Shown here: positions 35,708 to 44,617 of the stretch, piece by piece
How the letters are laid out: each line of letters begins with the position of its first letter
How positions within the stretch are numbered: the stretch's first letter is position 1
Origin: Hydrogenophilus thiooxidans
GTDB lineage: Bacteria > Pseudomonadota > Gammaproteobacteria > Burkholderiales > Rhodocyclaceae
Assembly: GCF_019049855.1 (NCBI RefSeq)
Contig: NZ_JAHLSY010000008.1
Coordinates: 1 to 64,000 of the forward strand
Length of the DNA: 64,000 nucleotides
Direction: 5' to 3'
The notes under the pieces: model-generated
Told to the model about the DNA's origin: nothing
Database searches by the model: none
The model's input: only the letters and a program-made list of their open reading frames with translations
Translations under genes and position numbers: made by a program

Positions 35708-36652
35708 TTAGGTATAGACTTCGGTGAAGCTTGGCACGAGCTCACCGGTGTGGTAGAAGATGCCGCTGCCCAGATGCTCTTCGGTCCAGGTAACGACCGG
35801 CCGATCGGGTTGCGCCAGATAGCCGAGCCCCGCGAAGGTTTCGTTGCGGTTGCCGCTGGGGTCGAAGAAATAGATTGTTTGCCCGCGCGTGATGCCATGC
35901 CGCGTGGGCGCGACGTCGATCTTGACTTTGTTCTTCGCCATCACGTCGGCTGCTTTGAGGATATCGTGCCAGTCGTCGAGGAAGAAGGCAATGTGGTGGA
36001 GCCCCATGCGCGGTCCGCCAACGAACGCGATATCGTGCGGCGTGCTGCTGCGCGCGAGCCAAGTGGCCGCTTGAATCGAACCGTTCGGGCCGACGACGAC
36101 CTGTTCGGTCAGGAAAAAGCCGAGCACTTCGGTGGCAAATTTGGTGTTTTCCGCGACTTTATTGACTCCGGTTTCGGGGTTGAGCTCACACATCAAAAGG
36201 CAATGATCCAACCAGTGAGCCCCGGCGCCGCGAATATCGTCCGGCCACGGGTCAGGGTTGATGTTGCCGACATCAGTGCCCACGCACTCTTTGAACGCGT
36301 AGAGACGCATTTCGTGGCCGCTTGGGAGGTTGAATTGCAACATGCGGCCAGTGGAGGGCAACGTCCCTTCGGGGAGCATTGTCGTGGAGATGCCATAGGC
36401 CTCGATCTTTTCTTGGAGCTCGTCGAGATCCTCTTCCCGTTCGACCTTGTAGGCGACATGGTTGAGGCCCGCTCGATCGGAAGGGGTCAGGATGAGGGAG
36501 AACTTGTCCCATTCGTCCCAGCATTTGAGGTAGACGTTTCCGTGCTTGTCCTCCATCACCTTTTTCATGCCGAGAACGTTTTCATAGTGGCGCACCGCCG
36601 CGGCCATGTCCATGACGCGCAGGCTAGCGTGACCAATACGCAGGATGCCCAT
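35708..36652 (-). CDS. dmpB: Catechol 2,3-dioxygenase
   Basis: A 314-residue extradiol dioxygenase that opens catechol to 2-hydroxymuconic semialdehyde. Two vicinal-oxygen-chelate modules; the Fe(II) facial triad is His150 (AHWLDHCL), His219 or 220 (GLHHIAF) and Glu271 (SGNRNETF), with the fingerprint THGITRG-type segment [24 protein letters not shown] precedes the ATG. The preceding ferredoxin stop is only 2 bp away. Confidence 0.96.
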   Translation of the reverse strand: MGILRIGHASLRVMDMAAAVRHYENVLGMKKVMEDKHGNVYLKCWDEWDKFSLILTPSDRAGLNHVAYKVEREEDLDELQEKIEAYGISTTMLPEGTLPSTGRMLQFNLPSGHEMRLYAFKECVGTDVGNINPDPWPDDIRGAGAHWLDHCLLMCELNPETGVNKVAENTKFATEVLGFFLTEQVVVGPNGSIQAATWLARSSTPHDIAFVGGPRMGLHHIAFFLDDWHDILKAADVMAKNKVKIDVAPTRHGITRGQTIYFFDPSGNRNETFAGLGYLAQPDRPVVTWTEEHLGSGIFYHTGELVPSFTEVYT

Positions 36653-36654
36653 TG

Positions 36655-37029
36655 CTACTCTCCTTTACTTTGGGTGGATAAACGACCTTGACCGTTTGCG
36701 GCGGCCAAGGCAAGAAACGGTTTCGCCATTTTTCCAACTACGGTCAGAACAACTGCAGAACGCGGGGCGACCCGGCAGGCCAGAGTGATTCCCTCAGCTT
36801 CTTCTTCTTCGGACACATGGGCGCGACTGATCGGACCGACCACTTCGACCTCTCCCGACAGGATGCGCACTTTGCAAATCCCGCACCCTCCATTGATGCA
36901 ACCCACAGGGATTCCGCGCCGCCCAAGTCGCACCATCCCGCGCAAGAGGTTTTCGTTCTTCGCGCAAGGATAGGATTCACCCGTGTTGGTGACCTCGACT
37001 GGGAAGGTTTGCGTCGTCGCTCGAAACAT
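36655..37029 (-). CDS. dmpQ: 2Fe-2S ferredoxin for dioxygenase reactivation
   Basis: A 124-residue plant-type ferredoxin of the XylT/DmpQ family, which re-reduces the iron of catechol 2,3-dioxygenase after inactivation. Cluster ligands: Cys44, Cys49, Cys52 ([11 protein letters not shown]) and Cys85 (LACRV). First gene of the operon. With ATG 37029 the predicted transcription start (about 37032) leaves only a 3-base leader; alternatives at 37059 or 37095 lie inside or upstream of the promoter and are unlikely if that promoter is used. Confidence 0.85.
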   Translation of the reverse strand: MFRATTQTFPVEVTNTGESYPCAKNENLLRGMVRLGRRGIPVGCINGGCGICKVRILSGEVEVVGPISRAHVSEEEEAEGITLACRVAPRSAVVLTVVGKMAKPFLALAAANGQGRLSTQSKGE

Positions 37030-37038
37030 AGTGAGGCC

Positions 37039-37067
37039 AGTATAAAAATTGCATTTCATACCGTCAA
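37039..37067 (-). promoter_or_regulatory. Sigma70-type promoter of the dmp operon
   Basis: On the minus strand TTGACG (37067-37062) and TATACT (37044-37039) are separated by exactly 17 bp, one mismatch from consensus in each hexamer. Transcription would begin near 37032, three bases before the dmpQ ATG. Confidence 0.72.
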
Positions 37068-37088
37068 ATACTTTTTTTGTCTGTTTTG

Positions 37089-37103
37089 ATACCATGGTTG
37101 TAT
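37089..37103. promoter_or_regulatory. LysR-type operator ATAC-N7-GTAT
   Basis: ATACCATGGTTGTAT is a perfect ATAC-N7-GTAT dyad containing the T-N11-A core, identical in form to CatM/BenM recognition sites. Its centre (37096) is at about -64 from the predicted dmp start, the standard LysR recognition position. Further ATAC half-sites at 37058 and 37068 fall about one helical turn apart and could form the activation site overlapping -35. Confidence 0.72.
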
Positions 37104-37146
37104 ACCACTATGCTATTAGTATTCTTTATTTTTTGGGGGTGGAGCC

Positions 37147-38076
37147 ATGGAGCGGTGGTTGCGCGCGTTGGATGATGGTCGACGTTTGCGTCTTTTTCTT
37201 GCCGTTGCCGAGGAAGGAAATGTCTGCCGTGCGGCGGAACGGGTGCACATGGCGCAGCCGCCCCTTTCCCGTCAGATTCAAGCGCTGGAAGAGGAGTTGG
37301 GCGTTAAGCTCTTCAAACGAACTGCCCGAGGGATGGAAATTACCGAGGCGGGGCGCGTGTTGGTTGATGAAGTGCGTCACCTTCTGGGGCTGGCCGAGCA
37401 GGCCGCAGAGCGCACCCGGTCAGCCGCGGCCGGTGAGTTGGGTCGGCTGGATGTGGGGCTCTTCGGTTCTGGCATTTTGGATGTGATACCGAGGATTCTT
37501 ACCCAATTTCATCGTCGTTTCCCAAAAGTACGGATTGCGCTGCACAACCTTACCAAAGCGGAGCAGTTGCAGTGGCTACGCGATCGCCGACTTACCGTTG
37601 GGTTCAACCGCTATGTGCCGGACGAGCCCGATATCGAAGTGGAGAAAATTTACGAAGAGCCGTTGATGGTGGCGCTTCCCGCTACGCACCCTCTGGTTGA
37701 CCAAGAGGTGATTACGGTCGAGATGTTAGCGGAGGAGCCGATGATTCTCTACCCCAACCTTCCGCTCCACGGGCTGGCACAAGAGATTCGCTTGGTTTTT
37801 CAAAGTGATGGAGTGACGATTCGCGTCGAGCAAGAGGTGGAGGATTTCTTGACCGCACTGGCGTTGGTATCGGTTGGCTTTGGGGTGACGATTACGACAC
37901 GCTCCGCTGCCAATCTCAATTTACCCAATGTGGTGTATCGTCCCTTCCATTCGCAACGGCTGTCGACATTGGAGTTGTGTTGTCTGTGGCGTAGAGACGA
38001 CCACTCACCAGTTTTAACGGCATTTCTGAATATCGCGCGGGATGCTTGCCAGTGGAAAGAGGAATCCGTGTTGTAG
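37147..38076 (+). CDS. LysR-type transcriptional regulator of the phenol operon (CatM/BenM-like)
   Basis: A 309-residue regulator. The N-terminal winged helix (about 12-72) has FLAVAEEGNVCRAAERVHMAQ and PPLSRQIQALEEELGVKLFKRT, closely like CatM/BenM/ClcR. The effector-binding domain (about 98-300) has VGLFGSGILDVIPRIL and LMVALPATHPL. Divergent from the operon with a shared 117-bp AT-rich control region, so it probably activates dmp genes and represses itself. Inducer is unknown: relatives sense muconate, which this meta pathway does not make. GGGGGTGGAG precedes the ATG. Confidence 0.88.
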   Translation: MERWLRALDDGRRLRLFLAVAEEGNVCRAAERVHMAQPPLSRQIQALEEELGVKLFKRTARGMEITEAGRVLVDEVRHLLGLAEQAAERTRSAAAGELGRLDVGLFGSGILDVIPRILTQFHRRFPKVRIALHNLTKAEQLQWLRDRRLTVGFNRYVPDEPDIEVEKIYEEPLMVALPATHPLVDQEVITVEMLAEEPMILYPNLPLHGLAQEIRLVFQSDGVTIRVEQEVEDFLTALALVSVGFGVTITTRSAANLNLPNVVYRPFHSQRLSTLELCCLWRRDDHSPVLTAFLNIARDACQWKEESVL

Positions 38077-38125
38077 GGGTTGCCGGGGACATCGTCGTTT
38101 TAGCGCGTGGTGTCGTTTCAGCGCT

Positions 38126-39667
38126 TCAACCCCACGGCAAACGGCGCAGTTGCACCGCTTCGGCAAGATGCGCCCCGCCGATTCGTTCACACCCCGCCAG
38201 ATCGGCGATGGTACGTGCCACTTTACGGATACGGTGGTGGGCGCGGGCAGAGAGTTGGAGCCGCTCTGCGGCTTTCACAAGGAGCTCTTCGGCCGCAGGT
38301 TCCAACGGGGCAAAGCGGTCGAGTTCGGCGGGGGAGAGCGCGGCGTTCGGTTTGCCTTGTCGCCGCTGTTGGCGGGCGCGGGCGTCGCGAACGCGCGCGG
38401 CCACCACGGCGCTTGTTTCGCCCGGAGGGGCGTGGGCAAGCGTTTCGGCGGAGAGGCGGGGCGCTTCGACCATGAGGTCGATGCGGTCAAGGAGCGGCCC
38501 GGAAAGTCGCGCACGGTAGCGTTCGATTTGCGCGGGGGTACAGTGGCAGCGGTCCGACGGGTCGCCCAGGTAACCACATGGACATGGGTTCATTGCTGCG
38601 ACGAGCTGAAAGCGCGCGGGGAAAGTGACCCGTTGCCGCAGCCGCGCGACGGTGATTTCGCCCGTTTCGAGCGGTTCGCGCAGTGCTTCGAGCACGGTAC
38701 GGGAAAATTCCGGCAGTTCGTCGAGAAAGAGGACGCCGTGGTGGGCGAGCGCGATTTCGCCCGGAAGGATCCTGCCTGCTGCGCCGCCACCGACGATCGC
38801 CGGAAGGGACGCCGAATGGTGCGGGGCGCGAAACGGGCGTTGCCGCCAGGCGCTGGGGTCGAATGGCGCCAAGAGCGAATGGATCGCTGCGGTTTCCAGC
38901 GCTTCGGCTTCGCTCAAGGGGGGTAACAGGGTGGGCAGGCGCGCGGCAAGCATCGATTTGCCGGCGCCAGGCGGGCCGAAAAGGAGCAGCGAATGGCCCC
39001 CAGCCGCAGCGATTTCGAGCGCCCGCTTCGCGGCTGCTTGTCCTTTGACGTCGCTGAGGTCGAGCGAAGCGGCAGAGAATGCAGTATCACCGGGTGCAGC
39101 GGTGGCGGGTGCGAACGCCTCCGGCCAGCACGAAGGTTGCCGACCGTCGAGCCAGGCGTGGGCGTCCTGGAGGTCGCGCACCGGGTAACAGACCAAGTCG
39201 CCGACGAGCTGCGCTTCGGCCCAGTTCGCAACGGGAAGAATGAGCGCACGGCCTGCCTGTTTGGCGGCAAGCGCGGTGGGCAGCACCCCAGCCACGGGGC
39301 GGACCGAGCCGTCGAGCCCGAGTTCGCCGATGATTTCGCACTGGGCAAGCGCTTTGCCAGCGGCGATTTGGCCGCTGGCGGCAAGGAGCCCGAGCGCGAT
39401 GGGGAGGTCGAAGCGGCTGCCGCTCTTGGGAAGGTCGGCCGGTGCGAGATTCACGGTGATGCGGCGCACCGGAAATTCGTATCCGGCACTGGTGAGCGCC
39501 GCCCGGACGCGGTCGCGCGCCTCTTTCACTTCGGCATCAGGCAGTCCCACGAGCGAAAAGCTCGGCAGGCCATTGGCCAAGTGCGCTTCGATCACCACTT
39601 CGGGCGCTGTGACACCCAGTGCGGCGCGGGTGCGAACCGAAGCCAGTGCCACAGCCTTTCCCGTCAC
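38126..39667 (-). CDS. comM: YifB/ComM Mg-chelatase-like AAA ATPase
   Basis: A 513-residue hexameric helicase-like ATPase; ComM promotes branch migration during natural transformation. The N-terminal ChlI-type domain has [22 protein letters not shown] and [19 protein letters not shown]; Walker A is GPPGAGKSM near residues 226-234; Walker B is [13 protein letters not shown]; the zinc-like [15 protein letters not shown] precedes the C-terminal domain. ATG overlaps the tyrS stop (ATGA). Functionally it pairs with dprA at 4685. Confidence 0.94.
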   Translation of the reverse strand: MTGKAVALASVRTRAALGVTAPEVVIEAHLANGLPSFSLVGLPDAEVKEARDRVRAALTSAGYEFPVRRITVNLAPADLPKSGSRFDLPIALGLLAASGQIAAGKALAQCEIIGELGLDGSVRPVAGVLPTALAAKQAGRALILPVANWAEAQLVGDLVCYPVRDLQDAHAWLDGRQPSCWPEAFAPATAAPGDTAFSAASLDLSDVKGQAAAKRALEIAAAGGHSLLLFGPPGAGKSMLAARLPTLLPPLSEAEALETAAIHSLLAPFDPSAWRQRPFRAPHHSASLPAIVGGGAAGRILPGEIALAHHGVLFLDELPEFSRTVLEALREPLETGEITVARLRQRVTFPARFQLVAAMNPCPCGYLGDPSDRCHCTPAQIERYRARLSGPLLDRIDLMVEAPRLSAETLAHAPPGETSAVVAARVRDARARQQRRQGKPNAALSPAELDRFAPLEPAAEELLVKAAERLQLSARAHHRIRKVARTIADLAGCERIGGAHLAEAVQLRRLPWG

Positions 39668-40950
39668 TGTGTCGCCGCGGTGTCCCAGACGACGAGCGCG
39701 TGCTGTTTTTTGCCGCGCGACAGGATCGTGTACCGTCCAAAGCGGCGCGCGTCGCTTTCAAGCAGCGCACTCAGGTCGTTGACCTTGGCGCCGTTTACCG
39801 CAACCGCATTGCTTTGGATGAAGGTGCGCGCTTCGCTCTTCGAGCGGGCAAGCTGTGCGGCGACCAGCGCGTCGATGAGCGGGGTGGGTTGTGCCGGAAG
39901 ACGAACCGACGGCATGCCGTCGAGCGCGAGTTGTGCGTAATCCGTTTCGGTAAGCGCCGCCAGGTCACCAGAGAAGAGCGCTTGGGTGATGTGCTGCGCC
40001 GCAGCGAGTGCTTCCGGCCCATGGACGAGGCGCGTGACCTCTTCAGCCAAGATCCGCTGCGCCTCTGGTTTGCCGTCACGCGCGCGGTCGGCCGCTTCGA
40101 TCGCTTCGATCTCCGCAACCGGCAGAAAGGTGAAGTAGCGCAGGAATTTATAGACGTCGGCATCGGCCGTGTTGAGCCAGAACTGGTAGAACTGATAGGG
40201 AGAGGTTTTATTGGCGTCGAGCCAGACGGCACCCGATTCGGTTTTGCCGAATTTGGTGCCGTCCGCTTTGGTGACCAAGGGAAGGGTCAGCCCGAACGCT
40301 TCCGTCCGGAAGTAGCGGCGGATGAGGTCGATTCCGGCGGTGATGTTGCCCCACTGGTCGGAGCCGCCCAGTTGCAATCGGCAACCGAAGCGACGGTAGA
40401 GTTCGGCGAAGTCGTAGGCTTGGAGCAGCATGTAGGAGAATTCGGTGAATGAGATGCCCACTTCGTCGCGTTCGATGCGTGCGGCAACCGCCTCTTTTTT
40501 GATCATCGCGTTCACGGAGAAGTGTTTGCCGACGTCGCGCAAAAAAGTAAGCACGTTCATTTCGCCGAACCAGTCGTGGTTGTTGGCGATGATCGCAGCG
40601 TTGGGGCCGTCGAACTCCAGGAACGGTTCGAGTTGGCGACGAATCTTTGCCGACCATTCGAGGACGGTCTCCAACGTATTGAGTTTGCGCTCTTGCGCTT
40701 TGAAACTGGGGTCCCCGATCATCCCGGTGGCGCCACCGACGAGCGCAACCGGCTTGTGCCCTGCCAGTTGGAAACGGCGCAGCGCCAAAACCGGCACCAG
40801 ATGGCCCAGATGGAGGCTGTCCGCAGTGGGGTCGAAGCCGCAGTAGAGCGTGATCGGACCGTTGGTGAGCACTTCGGCGAGCGCTTCCGGATGGGTGCAT
40901 TGGGCGATGAGGCCGCGTGCGGCGAGGTCGTCGAGTAGGTTCGTGGTCAT
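39664..40950 (-). CDS. tyrS: Tyrosyl-tRNA synthetase
   Basis: A 428-residue class I synthetase charging tRNA-Tyr. HIGH-like HLGH in [12 protein letters not shown], substrate motif [14 protein letters not shown]-like KFGKT in [10 protein letters not shown], and a C-terminal S4 RNA-binding domain ([17 protein letters not shown]). ATG 40950 marks the family N-terminus; the very long upstream extension is antisense to the kinase gene. A perfect TATAAT lies about 36 bp upstream on the minus strand, but without a clear -35. Confidence 0.95.
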   Translation of the reverse strand: MTTNLLDDLAARGLIAQCTHPEALAEVLTNGPITLYCGFDPTADSLHLGHLVPVLALRRFQLAGHKPVALVGGATGMIGDPSFKAQERKLNTLETVLEWSAKIRRQLEPFLEFDGPNAAIIANNHDWFGEMNVLTFLRDVGKHFSVNAMIKKEAVAARIERDEVGISFTEFSYMLLQAYDFAELYRRFGCRLQLGGSDQWGNITAGIDLIRRYFRTEAFGLTLPLVTKADGTKFGKTESGAVWLDANKTSPYQFYQFWLNTADADVYKFLRYFTFLPVAEIEAIEAADRARDGKPEAQRILAEEVTRLVHGPEALAAAQHITQALFSGDLAALTETDYAQLALDGMPSVRLPAQPTPLIDALVAAQLARSKSEARTFIQSNAVAVNGAKVNDLSALLESDARRFGRYTILSRGKKQHALVVWDTAATQ

Positions 40951-41009
40951 CGTCGTTGCCGTTGCACGGAATGGGACTGCCGGGATTATAACGTCAGGAG
41001 CACGAAGGG

Positions 41010-41036
41010 GGCTGCACGATACCGCGCGGTGCAGCC
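41010..41036. other. Inverted repeat in the tyrS/glycerate-kinase divergent region
   Basis: GGCTGCAC and GTGCAGCC form an 8-bp perfect dyad with an 11-base centre about 60 bp upstream of tyrS. No T-run follows on either strand. It may be an operator or a leader hairpin. Confidence 0.5.
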
Positions 41037-41048
41037 GCATCGCAGTGG

Positions 41049-41074
41049 TTAGCGGTCTGGGGGTGATTAGCGGT
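41049..41074. repeat. Direct repeat TTAGCGGT, two copies 18 bp apart
   Basis: TTAGCGGT occurs at 41049-41056 and 41067-41074 upstream of a TATAGA element. The spacing of nearly two helical turns suggests a possible regulator-binding pair, but no cognate regulator is identifiable. Confidence 0.4.
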
Positions 41075-41206
41075 ATAGAATGGCACCCGTAGGGTGGTGG
41101 GGTAGCGTCGATGCGTATCGCACCGCACCGGGCGTGGCGCGGGTGATCGAACCCGGGGTGGTGTTCAGCAAAACCACACGGTGGATCGTTGGATGGGAGG
41201 TGCGCG

Positions 41207-42574
41207 ATGGCGGAACGGGGCAGTGACCAATTGGGTGCGCCGCAAAAGGATGACGCGGTTCGCGCGCAGCTGCACGCCCTTTTTGCGGCGGCGGTGGCGC
41301 GGGCGCAACCCGAACAGGTGATGCCGGAATGGGTGGCGCAGTTGATCGCTGAAGCGCCGCGTGGCCGGACGATCGTCGTCGGTGCCGGAAAAGCGAGCGC
41401 AGCGATGGCCGCGGCGCTCGCGGCGCAATGGCCAGAGGCGTTGCCCCTTTCCGGCGTGGTGGTGACCCGATACGGCCATCTGCCGCCAGCGTGCGCGCAC
41501 GGCGCGACACCGTGCGGACGCATCCGACTTCTCGAAGCGGCCCACCCGACCCCCGATGCGGCAGGGTGCCATGCCGCGCAAATGGTGCTCGACGCGGTGG
41601 CCGAAGCGGGCCCGGACGATCGTGTGGTCTGTCTCCTCTCTGGCGGGGGTTCGGCGTTGTTGCCGCTTCCACAAGCGGGAGTGTCCCTTGCCACATTGCA
41701 GTCGATCACTGCGCAGTTGTTGGCCTGCGGCGCGACGATAGCCGAAATCAACTGCGTGCGCAAACACCTGTCGCGGATCCAAGGCGGACGGTTGGCGCTT
41801 GCCGCAGCACCGGCACCGGTGGTGACGTTGGCGATCAGCGACGTGCCGGGGGACGACCCTGCGGTGATCGCAAGCGGCCCAACGGTCCCCGACCCCACGA
41901 CCTGCGCGGAAGCGTTGGCGGTGCTCGAACGCTATGCGATCGCAGTGCCTGACGCAGTCCGTACCGCGCTCGCTGAGGGGCGCTGGGAGACCCCGAAACC
42001 GGACCACCCTCACTTTGCCCGTTGTCGTTATCACCTCATCGCGACGCCATGGGAGAGCCTTGCCGCCGCAGCCGAGGAGGCGCGCCGTTTTGGTTTCGCT
42101 GCCCATATCCTGAGCGACGCGATCGAAGGAGAGAGCCAGACGGTGGCGCAGTGGCACGCCGCGCTCGCCCGCGCGGTGGTGTGCCACGGTGAGCCGTTTT
42201 GCGCGCCGTGTGTGCTCCTCTCTGGCGGGGAGACGACAGTAACATTGCCGCGAAAACCTGCTGACCCGCTCCTTCCGGCACGGGGTGGGCGCAACAGTGA
42301 GTTTCTGCTGGCGCTGGCGTTGGCGCTGGACGGCGCGGCGCATGTCTGGGCGATCGCGGGGGATACCGACGGGATCGACGGCAGCGAAGAGAACGCCGGG
42401 GCGCTCGTCACCCCGACCACCCTGGCGCGCGCCCGTGCGTTGGGGGTAGATGCGCGGTGTTACTTGGCGGCACACGACGCCTACGATTTCTTTGCAGCGC
42501 TGGGTGACTTGGTGGTGACCGGACCGACGCGGACCAACGTCAACGATTTCCGGGCGCTCATCATCGTGCGATAA
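41207..42574 (+). CDS. Glycerate 2-kinase (MOFRL family)
   Basis: A 455-residue ATP-dependent kinase of the GckA/TtuD family, forming 2-phosphoglycerate from glycerate. The N-terminal domain has [34 protein letters not shown] and [14 protein letters not shown]; the MOFRL domain has [24 protein letters not shown] and [22 protein letters not shown] lies 6 bp before ATG 41207. Stand-alone gene here; it would serve glycerate, glyoxylate or tartrate utilisation. Confidence 0.9.
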   Translation: MAERGSDQLGAPQKDDAVRAQLHALFAAAVARAQPEQVMPEWVAQLIAEAPRGRTIVVGAGKASAAMAAALAAQWPEALPLSGVVVTRYGHLPPACAHGATPCGRIRLLEAAHPTPDAAGCHAAQMVLDAVAEAGPDDRVVCLLSGGGSALLPLPQAGVSLATLQSITAQLLACGATIAEINCVRKHLSRIQGGRLALAAAPAPVVTLAISDVPGDDPAVIASGPTVPDPTTCAEALAVLERYAIAVPDAVRTALAEGRWETPKPDHPHFARCRYHLIATPWESLAAAAEEARRFGFAAHILSDAIEGESQTVAQWHAALARAVVCHGEPFCAPCVLLSGGETTVTLPRKPADPLLPARGGRNSEFLLALALALDGAAHVWAIAGDTDGIDGSEENAGALVTPTTLARARALGVDARCYLAAHDAYDFFAALGDLVVTGPTRTNVNDFRALIIVR

Positions 42575-42599
42575 AACCCAGGTCGATAACGGAATAACC

Positions 42600-42662
42600 G
42601 AAAACGGGTGTTTTCCGTACCGCATGCCCGGTACATTTGAAAGCAGACAGGTACGGGGAAAA
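42600..42662 (+). promoter_or_regulatory. Leader with competing hairpins before the TauE/SafE gene
   Basis: Three mutually exclusive pairings are visible: GAAAAC with GTTTTC (42600-42615), GTACCG with CGGTAC (42617-42634), and TTTTCCGTACC (42611-42621) with GGTACGGGGAAAA (42650-42662, two-base bulge). The last buries GGGGAAAA, the only Shine-Dalgarno-like sequence before ATG 42667. This is consistent with an RNA switch controlling translation; no known riboswitch class is recognised. Confidence 0.45.
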
Positions 42663-42666
42663 CGGT

Positions 42667-43524
42667 ATGGAATGGGCTCTGGTTGCAGGCGGCGCGCTCG
42701 TTGGCTTCATCGTCGGGTTGACCGGCGTCGGAGGCGGTTCGTTGATGACGCCGCTCCTGATATACGGTTTTGGCGTATCGCCTCATCTTGCGGTCGGTAC
42801 CGACCTTCTGTTTGCAGCGATCACCAAATCGGGGGGCGCGCTTTCCTTTGCGAAGCATCGCATGGTGCCGTGGCGAATCGTCGTTCCGCTCACCGTCGGC
42901 GGCCTGGCAGGGGTCGGTGTGATGTTGGTGTTCCTGAAAACCGTAGGGCCGGCGAGCGAACACGTTCACCGCCTGATGCAGTACACGTTGGGGGTGATGT
43001 TGCTGCTCACCGCAGCGGCAACCCTCTACAAAGTGGTGAAGAGCGGGGGCGTGGTGACGCCATCGCCAAGCGCCGCATTGGACAACCGTGGTGCCACTCC
43101 TGCCGCGGCGCATGGTCGCGTCAATTCTGGCAGCGCAGCGCACACGGTGCGCGATCGCGAACAGCCACGTTGGGCGGCGGGACCCTGGGTGATGGGCGCG
43201 GTGATCGGCGCGTTGGTCACGCTCACCTCGGTTGGGGCTGGTGCGGTGGGTATGGCGATCCTGATGGTGCTCTATCCGCATGTGCCGTTGCCCCGGCTGG
43301 TCGCTGCGGACGTCACCTACGCCGTGCCGCTGACGCTGGCGGCGGGGTTGGGGCACGCTGCGCTCGGCACCGTCGATTGGGCGATGCTGGGTTGGTTGTT
43401 GTTGGGTTCGCTTCCAGGTATCTGGGTCGGGAGTCACCTGGTCCGTGTCGTCCCACAACGCTGGGTACGCTCCGTTTTGTCGCTGCTATTGGGCGGCATC
43501 GGTGCGAAGCTGCTGCTGGCGTAG
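42667..43524 (+). CDS. TauE/SafE-family membrane permease
   Basis: A 285-residue inner-membrane protein of the sulfite exporter TauE/SafE family. Two homologous halves are visible: GFIVGLTGVGGGSLMTPLLI and SPHLAVGTDLLFAAITKS near the N-terminus, and VTLTSVGAGAVGMAILMVLYP and PRLVAADVTYAVPLTLAAGLGH in the second half, separated by a hydrophilic loop (about 128-178). Family members export sulfite, sulfoacetate or other organic anions; the substrate here is unknown. Confidence 0.86.
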   Translation: MEWALVAGGALVGFIVGLTGVGGGSLMTPLLIYGFGVSPHLAVGTDLLFAAITKSGGALSFAKHRMVPWRIVVPLTVGGLAGVGVMLVFLKTVGPASEHVHRLMQYTLGVMLLLTAAATLYKVVKSGGVVTPSPSAALDNRGATPAAAHGRVNSGSAAHTVRDREQPRWAAGPWVMGAVIGALVTLTSVGAGAVGMAILMVLYPHVPLPRLVAADVTYAVPLTLAAGLGHAALGTVDWAMLGWLLLGSLPGIWVGSHLVRVVPQRWVRSVLSLLLGGIGAKLLLA

Positions 43525-43541
43525 CGATTCGCGGTAGCGAA

Positions 43542-43586
43542 CAAGTCAAACAAACGTTTGACTTGCTCATCTCCTTGCGCTATCCT
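43542..43586 (+). promoter_or_regulatory. Promoter with palindromic operator before the flavoprotein gene
   Basis: CAAGTCAAAC-aaac-GTTTGACTTG (43542-43565) is a perfect 10-bp inverted repeat. Its right arm contains the -35 hexamer TTGACT (43558-43563), followed after 17 bp by TATCCT (43581-43586). The core CAAAC-N4-GTTTG has the form of a PsrA/TetR-type operator. A repressor bound here would block the -35 box. Confidence 0.6.
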
Positions 43587-43620
43587 TGATCTGTTTTTTC
43601 GACACGCCAAGGAGAACCCT

Positions 43621-44592
43621 ATGCCGATTCCAGCAGCTTTCCAAGGTCGTTTTCGGGTGCCGGTGATCGCCGCGCCGATGTTTCTCGTCTCGGGCCCCGA
43701 ATTGGTGATCGCGGCGTGCAAGGCGGGGGTTGCTGGCACCTTCCCGTCGCTCAATGCGCGCCCGGTGGCGCAACTGGAAGCGTGGCTCGATTGCATCACG
43801 CGGGAACTCGCCGAAGCAGCCGCGCAGCACCCGGAACAACCGGTTGCCCCGTTCGGGGTAAACCTGATTCTGCACCATTCGAACACGCGGTTGGCCGAAG
43901 ATCTGGCACTCATCGAGCGCTTCAAGGTGCCATTCGTGATCACCAGCCTGGGCAATCCTCGGGAAGCCGCCGAGCGGATCCATGCGTATGGCGGGTTGGT
44001 CTTTGCCGACGTGATCCATGCCTACCACGCGAAGAAGGCGATCGAAGCGGGGGTCGATGGGATCATCGCGGTGTGCGCGGGCGCGGGCGGCCACGCGGGT
44101 ACTCAGAGCCCGTTCGCACTCGCCCGTGAGATTCGCGAATTTTGGGACGGCACGCTCGTTCTCGCCGGGGCGATTTCCGATGGGTACAGCGTGCGCGCCG
44201 CTGAAGTGTTGGGTGCCGATTTCGCCTACATGGGGACGCGCTTCATTGCAACTAAGGAATCGATGGCCAGCCCTGGGTACAAGGAGATGGTGACGCGCTG
44301 CACGGCATCCGACGTGGTCTATACCGACGCGGTTTCGGGTACCAACGCGAACTTCCTTTGGCCGAGCCTCGAAGCCGCGGGATTCAAGCGCGAAGAACTC
44401 GCGATCAACTTCGGTAAAGGGAAACTGAAGGCGATCGGTGACGAAGCGAAAGCGTGGCGGGACATCTGGAGTGCCGGGCACGGCGTTTCGGTGATCCACG
44501 ACGTTCCGACCGTAGCTGAATTGGTCGCGCGGCTCGAAACCGAATATCGGCAAGCGGCGGCGTTGCCGGTGAGCGCCGCAGTGCGCGGGTGA
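43621..44592 (+). CDS. NAD(P)H-dependent flavin oxidoreductase / nitronate monooxygenase-like
   Basis: A 323-residue FMN TIM-barrel enzyme of the nitronate monooxygenase/2-nitropropane dioxygenase family. VPVIAAPMFLVSGPELVIA at the N-terminus, FGVNLILHHSN, the FMN phosphate motif AVCAGAGGHAGTQSPFAL, and ISDGYSVRAAEVLGADFAYMGTRFIAT are visible. Some members denitrify alkyl nitronates, others reduce quinones. AAGGAG precedes ATG 43621. Followed 25 bp later by the autotransporter esterase gene. Confidence 0.85.
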   Translation: MPIPAAFQGRFRVPVIAAPMFLVSGPELVIAACKAGVAGTFPSLNARPVAQLEAWLDCITRELAEAAAQHPEQPVAPFGVNLILHHSNTRLAEDLALIERFKVPFVITSLGNPREAAERIHAYGGLVFADVIHAYHAKKAIEAGVDGIIAVCAGAGGHAGTQSPFALAREIREFWDGTLVLAGAISDGYSVRAAEVLGADFAYMGTRFIATKESMASPGYKEMVTRCTASDVVYTDAVSGTNANFLWPSLEAAGFKREELAINFGKGKLKAIGDEAKAWRDIWSAGHGVSVIHDVPTVAELVARLETEYRQAAALPVSAAVRG

Positions 44593-44617
44593 TTTTTTTG
44601 GGTGTGAGGAGACGACG

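Noticed and set aside
37030-37146. Sigma54 promoter and DmpR/XylR-type control of the phenol genes
   Set aside because: No TGGCAC-N5-TTGC-like element is present and the divergent regulator is LysR-type, not an AAA+ activator.
41135-41155. T-loop-like GGGTTCGATCACCC on the minus strand, suggesting a tRNA
   Set aside because: No matching acceptor stem, anticodon arm or CCA end can be built around it.
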